Source: an uncultured Odoribacter sp. (GTDB taxonomy: Bacteria > Bacteroidota > Bacteroidia > Bacteroidales > Marinifilaceae). From it: 14,488 bases of DNA. Positions within the stretch are counted from its first letter, which is position 1, and each line of letters begins with the position of its first letter. The position numbers were made by a program, and so were the translations under genes. Below, piece by piece: positions 13,779 to 14,488 of the stretch. The stretch is from NCBI GenBank assembly GCA_905193145.1, contig CAJJNP010000073.1, positions 1 to 14,488 of the forward strand, read 5' to 3'. The notes under the pieces were generated by a model, which was given only the letters and a program-made list of their open reading frames with translations, made no database searches and was not told the DNA's origin.

Positions 13779-13846
13779 TATCTCAAATATATGACAACTA
13801 TATCTCAAAGATAACAAATTGTTATCTTTGTCATGTATTTGAGATA
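13779..13846. repeat. Nested inverted repeats upstream of the sigma-factor gene
   Basis: The outer arms 13779-13796 (tatctcaaatatatgaca) and 13829-13846 (tgtcatgtatttgagata) are complementary at 17 of 18 positions, the exception being a T-G pair. Inside, 13806-13817 (caaagataacaa) and 13819-13830 (ttgttatctttg) form a perfect 12 bp inverted repeat around a single base. Five Ts follow at 13847-13851. The inner repeat contains an exact -7 motif (TATCTTTG) on each strand. It may be an operator/promoter for the sigma factor, a strong terminator for the gene before it, or both. Confidence 0.75.
13823..13830 (+). promoter_or_regulatory. Candidate -7 box within the palindrome
   Basis: TATCTTTG at 13823-13830 matches TAnnTTTG exactly, but no -33 TTG is found 19-21 bp upstream. 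If active, it would give the sigma gene a leader of about 140 nt and would be covered by anything bound to the palindrome. Confidence 0.35.
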
Positions 13847-13975
13847 TTTTTATGGTGATTTTGAGCGAGAGCAAGAAGAAGAGGACCTCTTGAATATGTG
13901 TAATGACAGATTGGATGTGTATTCCATATCTCAGGATTTTTCTGTAGTTTTGCCATGCTGATTACTTAATAAAAA

Positions 13976-14488
13976 ATGAACAAACGAAAAGGTGATGATA
14001 TATCTGAGGATTTATGGTTGAAGCAGTTGTCTGACGGGGATGAAAAAGCATATAAGCGTTTGTTTGATCAATATTATTCTTCTATGGTAATGTTTGCTAG
14101 AAGTTTTTTGAAGAATGATGTTTTGGTCGAAGATGTTGTGCAAGATGTGATATATGATTTCTGGATGCAACGCCAATCATTATCTAAAGTGATATCCATA
14201 AAGGCATGGCTTTATGCTGCTGTGAGGAATCGTTGTCTGAATGATTTGGAACATGATAAAGTGGTGCGAAAATATCTGGATAAGGTAAAGCTTGTCGATG
14301 ATGAGTTTATTTTGCAACAAATGATAGAAGAAGAGGTCTATTTATCTTTGAAAAATAGTATAGACGCTTTACCTGGTAAAATCAAAGAGGTATATAAATT
14401 AATATTGGTGGGAAAAAATAATAAAGAGATTGCTTTTCTATTAAATCTTTCTGAAGATGCCGTTAAATCCTATCGTAAAAGAGGTAAG
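13976..14488 (+). CDS. ECF-type RNA polymerase sigma-70 factor (partial, cut by window end)
   Basis: 171 residues are visible with the frame open to the last base; perhaps 15-30 C-terminal residues are missing. Sigma region 2 spans about residues 20-98 (DEKAYKRLFDQYYSSM, then VEDVVQDVIYDFW at 51-63, then KAWLYAAVRNRCLNDL at 76-91). Region 4 begins at about 130 (ALPGKIKEVYKLILVGKNNKEIAFLLNLSEDAVKSY), with the helix-turn-helix in NKEIAFLLNLSEDAVKSY. There is no region 1 or 3, so it is an ECF sigma. The pattern matches the large Bacteroides sigma family that commonly precedes a FecR-type anti-sigma factor and SusC/SusD-like outer-membrane uptake genes; those would lie beyond the window. The start is the ATG at 13976, which begins region 2 at the usual distance. 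Confidence 0.88.
   Translation, partial: MNKRKGDDISEDLWLKQLSDGDEKAYKRLFDQYYSSMVMFARSFLKNDVLVEDVVQDVIYDFWMQRQSLSKVISIKAWLYAAVRNRCLNDLEHDKVVRKYLDKVKLVDDEFILQQMIEEEVYLSLKNSIDALPGKIKEVYKLILVGKNNKEIAFLLNLSEDAVKSYRKRGK

Noticed and set aside
1..14488. CRISPR arrays, tRNA or rRNA genes, insertion sequences, integrases, toxin-antitoxin pairs
   Set aside because: No regularly spaced repeat array, cloverleaf-like sequence, transposase or recombinase motif was seen in either strand; gene content looks like stable chromosome.

Overview
The window looks like a chromosomal segment of a Bacteroides-type genome (phylum Bacteroidota, order Bacteroidales). The evidence is moderate-to-low GC, families largely confined to that phylum (HU-CCDC81, DUF4494, DUF3332, a Bacteroidetes-type SAM-methyltransferase relative, an ECF sigma factor of the Bacteroides-expanded type), and promoters of the Bacteroides primary-sigma form (-33 TTTG/TTG, about 19-21 bp, -7 TAnnTTTG) instead of -35/-10 boxes. 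No rRNA, tRNA, CRISPR, IS element or prophage gene was seen; most of the window is ordinary housekeeping DNA.

Layout. Positions 1-787: the last codons of an unknown gene, then a phosphatidylserine synthase (pssA). It meets head-on, with an 11 bp overlap, a reverse-strand gene for a membrane-anchored HU-CCDC81 protein (777-1529). From 1677 a forward operon carries galE, a DUF3467 gene and a DUF4494 gene (to 3600) and ends in a large stem-loop. aspA (3863-5275) has its own promoter and a clear intrinsic terminator. A DUF3332 lipoprotein (5389-5832) follows with its own promoter and terminator, converging on recG (reverse, 5887-7998). A short divergent promoter region separates recG from a forward pair: a degenerate methyltransferase-like protein and a PduO-type cobalamin adenosyltransferase (to 9194). 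That pair converges on a reverse operon (flippase, then DUF389 membrane protein; 9203-12091). A second divergent promoter region drives a GNAT-nitrilase fusion (12183-13727). The last 760 bp hold a palindrome-rich control region and an ECF sigma factor running off the window end in frame (13976-14488).

Functions represented are phospholipid synthesis (pssA), nucleotide-sugar supply and envelope polysaccharide export (galE, flippase), aspartate/fumarate metabolism (aspA), DNA repair (recG), B12 coenzyme assembly (adenosyltransferase) and extracytoplasmic signalling (sigma factor). Several genes are conserved but uncharacterised.

The least explained signals are non-coding: the nested inverted repeats before the sigma factor, a 14 bp perfect inverted repeat in front of galE, and the long hairpin after the galE operon. 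I did not find a convincing new multi-gene system.
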